Shown one piece after another: positions 61,334-64,000 of a DNA stretch of 64,000 nt. Below the pieces are notes generated by a model. That model ran no database searches. It saw nothing but the letters and a program-made list of their open reading frames with translations, and was not told the DNA's origin. Within the stretch, counting starts at the first letter, position 1. Every line of letters begins with the position of its first letter. The stretch lies in NCBI RefSeq assembly GCF_000498755.1, contig NZ_AXUS01000001.1:124001-188000 (forward strand), given 5' to 3'. The position numbers and the translations under genes are program-made. This stretch comes from Clostridioides mangenotii TR (lineage in GTDB: Bacteria > Bacillota > Clostridia > Peptostreptococcales > Peptostreptococcaceae).

Positions 61334-62413
61334 TTATTGCAATCTTTTTTGAATATAGTCGCTTATCAGTAGATTAATTATGGCAGCAATCGGAATAGAT
61401 ATAAATAGTCCTACCAAACCAAATAACTCTCCTCCGATAAGGACTGCACTTATAATCCAAAGAGGATTTAAACCCACTTTGTCTCCTACAACCTTTGGAC
61501 CGATAAAATTTCCGTCTAACTGTTGTACTACTAATATAAATATGGCAATCCAAAATGCTTTTACAGGACTGTAAACCAGAGTCATGCTTATCGGTAAAAA
61601 CGCTCCAATAAAGGGTCCAAAGTATGGTATCATATTGGTTATAAATATAATAAAACTAAAGAAAAAAGCATTTTCTATTTTAAATACAAATTGAAAACCT
61701 AAAAAGACTATTGCTCCAACAATTAATGATTCTATAATCGTTCCAATTAAATAGTGATAGAAAATTTCATGTGACATTTTAAAAAATTCAATTGTCTTAT
61801 CTGTACGGTCTTTATTTAGAGAGGCATACAAAAGTCTTTTAAAACCTCTGGCAATTTTCTCTTTGTCAAATAACATATATATTGACAAAATAATTCCCAT
61901 AATTATATTAAATATAATAGATGTTATACTGAAAATATAAACTATTAAATTTGTAGATATATTTGTAAGTGTATTTACACCTTTGCTAAGTAATTCATTT
62001 AAGTTTTGTTGAAGGTGAGGTAGAGTTGCCTCAAAAAATTCTTGTTTGGATATTTTTTTCTCTAAGGAGTTATTTAAAAATTCAATGTAGTTTGGGATTT
62101 CCTTCATAATACTGTTTAAAGTGTTTATAGTAGCGGGAATAAGTAGTTTAAAAACTACAAAGATCAGTATTGTTATAATAATATATGAGAATAATATATT
62201 GACTAACCTATGGGTTTTAAATCTATTCTCAAAAAACATTACAAGTGGATCTATAAGCAAAGCCAGCAGTATACCTATTAAAAATGGGCTGAAAAATCTT
62301 GCTATACTTCCAATCCCAGATATAAAAATCCTTGGGTTATCGATGATTTTGTATATCAAAATAGATATTGAGATAACTATTACATAGTTTTTGATATTTT
62401 CTTTTGTAAACAT
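61334..62413 (-). CDS. AI-2E family transporter (YdiK/TqsA-like)
   Basis: A 359-residue membrane protein of the AI-2E/PerM family with about eight helices in the usual two clusters. FSPFLIGILLALLIDPLV near the N-terminus and NMIPYFGPFIGAFLP, VQQLDGNFIGPKVVGDKVGLNPLWII towards the C-terminus are family signatures. Substrates vary (autoinducer export or Na+/H+ exchange have been reported for members). I start at ATG 62413 behind GGGAGG; an in-frame ATG at 62425 overlaps that site. Single gene. Confidence 0.92.
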   Translation of the reverse strand: MFTKENIKNYVIVISISILIYKIIDNPRIFISGIGSIARFFSPFLIGILLALLIDPLVMFFENRFKTHRLVNILFSYIIITILIFVVFKLLIPATINTLNSIMKEIPNYIEFLNNSLEKKISKQEFFEATLPHLQQNLNELLSKGVNTLTNISTNLIVYIFSITSIIFNIIMGIILSIYMLFDKEKIARGFKRLLYASLNKDRTDKTIEFFKMSHEIFYHYLIGTIIESLIVGAIVFLGFQFVFKIENAFFFSFIIFITNMIPYFGPFIGAFLPISMTLVYSPVKAFWIAIFILVVQQLDGNFIGPKVVGDKVGLNPLWIISAVLIGGELFGLVGLFISIPIAAIINLLISDYIQKRLQ

Positions 62414-62599
62414 GTTACCTCCCATAATTTATTTGAATTTGTAGTAATGATATATATAGTATTGCTATAAATCTTGAATAAATTACATATAATTAAAATT
62501 TAATATATATTAAATTTATTTTTATACTGGGATATAGTAAAATATAATTAATATCGATTGAATAATATATAAGTTCAATTAGAAATAGAAGGTGGAAAT

Positions 62600-63316
62600 A
62601 TGAGAATTAATAAATATATTGCAAGCTGCGGAATTGCATCTAGAAGAAAAGCAGAAGAACTTATAACTGCAGGAAGAGTAAAGATAAATGGAGAAGTAAT
62701 TTATGAATTGTCGTATAAAGTTGACGAAGAGAATGATAAAGTAGATATCGATGGAAATACAATATCTCTTAGCAACACTGATGTATATATTGTACTTTAC
62801 AAACCAGAAGGCTACATAACAACAGTTAAAGATCAATTTGGCAGACCTAGTGTCTTGGATTTAGTTAAAGATATAGATGAGCGACTTTACCCAGTTGGAA
62901 GATTGGACTATGAAACTAGCGGCCTTTTGATACTCACAAACGATGGGGATCTCACTTATAAGTTGACTCACCCAAAGCACAATGTAGATAAAGTGTATAA
63001 TGCAAAGTTGAAAGGAATACCAAACGACATTGAAATAAAGAGGTTTGAAACAGGACTTGAGATAGAAGACTACAAGACCGCTCCAGCTAAAATAAAAATA
63101 CTAAAGACATTTAAAGATAAAGGCTACTCTGAATGTGAGATAAGAATACATGAGGGCAGGAACAGACAGGTAAGAAAAATGTGTAGAGCTATAAACCACC
63201 CTGTACTTAATCTTAAAAGAGTCAATATGGGAAAAATAGGACTAAAAAACCTTAAAGTAGGCGAATATAGGCATTTAAATTCAGAAGAAGTAAGTTATTT
63301 AAAGAATATAAAATAG
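62600..63316 (+). CDS. rluB: Ribosomal large-subunit pseudouridine synthase (RluB/RsuA family)
   Basis: A 238-residue enzyme. The S4 RNA-binding domain (residues 1-48, MRINKYIASCGIASRRKAEELI) is followed by the catalytic domain with GRLDYETSGLLILTNDG, in which D103 is the nucleophile, and HEGRNRQVRKMC near the C-terminus. It modifies a uridine of rRNA; whether the site is 23S U2605 (RluB) or another member's target cannot be settled from sequence alone. AGAAGGTGG precedes the ATG. Confidence 0.92.
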   Translation: MRINKYIASCGIASRRKAEELITAGRVKINGEVIYELSYKVDEENDKVDIDGNTISLSNTDVYIVLYKPEGYITTVKDQFGRPSVLDLVKDIDERLYPVGRLDYETSGLLILTNDGDLTYKLTHPKHNVDKVYNAKLKGIPNDIEIKRFETGLEIEDYKTAPAKIKILKTFKDKGYSECEIRIHEGRNRQVRKMCRAINHPVLNLKRVNMGKIGLKNLKVGEYRHLNSEEVSYLKNIK

Positions 63317-63420
63317 TGTATATTACGCTGAATAATTACATTTTATAAAATATTTAATTTAAAATAGTAAAAATTTATAGTAGAAATAAATTAGAACTGC
63401 TATAAATTGAGGAGAAATAA

Positions 63421-63996
63421 ATGAAAAGAGCTAAATATTTAACTAAAATAACGGATATAAACAAAATTTACTTAGAGAAGATTGTAAAAAGTGGAGATAT
63501 CGTAGTCGATGCAACAATGGGAAATGGCTACGACACTAAGTACTTAGCAGAAGTTGTAGGTAAAGATGGTTTTGTGTATTCATTTGATATTCAAGAAAGT
63601 GCATTGGTATCCACTAGTAAATTACTAGAAAAATCAAATTTAGATAACATTGTTAAATTGATCCACGATGGCCATGAAAATATTTTAAACTATGTTTTTG
63701 AAGAAGTATCTTGCGTTTTATTTAATTTAGGGTACTTACCTAGGGCAAATCATGATATAATAACTAAGCCTGAGACTACGATAAAATCGATAGAGGGAAG
63801 TCTAAAATTGTTAAAACCAAATGGTGTAGTTAGCATAGCAATTTACACTGGACATGAGGGTGGATTAAAAGAGAGAAATGCAGTATATGAATTTGCAAAA
63901 AATCTTTCACAAGATGAGTTTAGTGTAATGGAATGTGCATTTTTAAATCAGGTAAATGATCCTCCACAACTCTTAATGATCGAGAAGAAAATGTAA
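63421..63996 (+). CDS. Class I SAM methyltransferase, MnmM/YtqB-like
   Basis: A 191-residue Rossmann methyltransferase. VVDATMGNGYDTKYLA (motif I, about residues 28-43), VYSFDIQESAL (motif II), FNLGYLPRANHDI (motif IV) and the ending IYTGHEGGLKE match YtqB, now known as the tRNA (mnm5s2U34) methyltransferase MnmM. It would complete the wobble-uridine modification of tRNAs. GAGGAG precedes the ATG. It ends five bases before the window edge. Confidence 0.88.
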   Translation: MKRAKYLTKITDINKIYLEKIVKSGDIVVDATMGNGYDTKYLAEVVGKDGFVYSFDIQESALVSTSKLLEKSNLDNIVKLIHDGHENILNYVFEEVSCVLFNLGYLPRANHDIITKPETTIKSIEGSLKLLKPNGVVSIAIYTGHEGGLKERNAVYEFAKNLSQDEFSVMECAFLNQVNDPPQLLMIEKKM

Positions 63997-64000
63997 CTGA

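Noticed and set aside
1-64000. CRISPR arrays, insertion sequences, prophage genes, tRNA or rRNA genes
   Set aside because: No regularly spaced repeats, transposase motifs, phage structural genes or cloverleaf/rRNA sequences were seen on reading the window.

Overview
The window comes from an AT-rich, Gram-positive anaerobe of the Clostridia type (Peptostreptococcaceae/Tissierellia-like is my best guess; no species is claimed). The evidence is a lysine riboswitch and a preQ1 riboswitch, a QueT transporter, an LPXTG surface protein with a sortase, AGGAGG ribosome binding sites with frequent TTG/GTG starts, strong hairpin-plus-T terminators, and a large molybdenum-hydroxylase/purine gene set with YqeC and MocA maturation proteins. 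I see no CRISPR array, rRNA, tRNA, insertion sequence or phage gene.

Layout. 1-4.6 kb: mixed small genes (end of a small multidrug exporter, bioY, three or four small hypothetical or domain-of-unknown-function genes, a lipoprotein, a GNAT acetyltransferase). 5.1-8 kb: iron uptake, feoA-feoA-feoB (frameshifted) plus a 45-residue cysteine-rich partner. 8-13 kb: an ACR3/BASS-type exporter, a glutamate symporter, an ABC permease with no ATPase beside it, and a small basic protein. 13.2-16.7 kb: a complete FAD/2Fe-2S/Mo hydroxylase operon. 17-20.5 kb: yfbU, the preQ1-controlled queT, a degenerate FtsZ-like protein, and a sigma-54 activator without a sensor domain. 20.7-37.5 kb: the centrepiece, a roughly 16.7-kb run of thirteen same-strand genes behind a well-formed -24/-12 promoter. 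It holds two NCS2 purine permeases, three amidohydrolases, a dihydropyrimidinase, two further Mo-hydroxylase sets, a flavodoxin-like reductase and a PreA-like dehydrogenase, and it ends at a strong terminator. 39.9-42.4 kb: the cofactor maturation genes yqeC, mocA and a MoeA-like gene. 42.4-64 kb: housekeeping and surface functions (ABC-F protein, SpaA-domain LPXTG protein, sortase, LUD protein, TetR regulator, hisC, glnS, lysine-riboswitch-controlled lysC-lysA, AI-2E-family transporter, rluB, mnmM-like).

How the parts fit. Purine import (NCS2), hydroxylation (Mo enzymes), deamination (amidohydrolases) and ring opening or reduction (dihydropyrimidinase, PreA-like protein) form a plausible purine-degradation pathway, analogous to the E. 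coli xdhD/ssnA/hyuA/ygfK region. The sigma-54 activator encoded just upstream probably switches it on, and YqeC/MocA/MoeA-like proteins would mature the (possibly selenium-dependent) Mo cofactor.

Caution on quality: four larger genes (feoB, the third FAD subunit, lysA and the membrane protein at 55 kb, which needs two corrections) and perhaps two tiny ORFs are interrupted by apparent single-base deletions. All need one inserted base to restore the frame. This looks more like systematic indel error in the sequence than like gene decay. No similarity searches were run; assignments rest on motifs and context read by eye.
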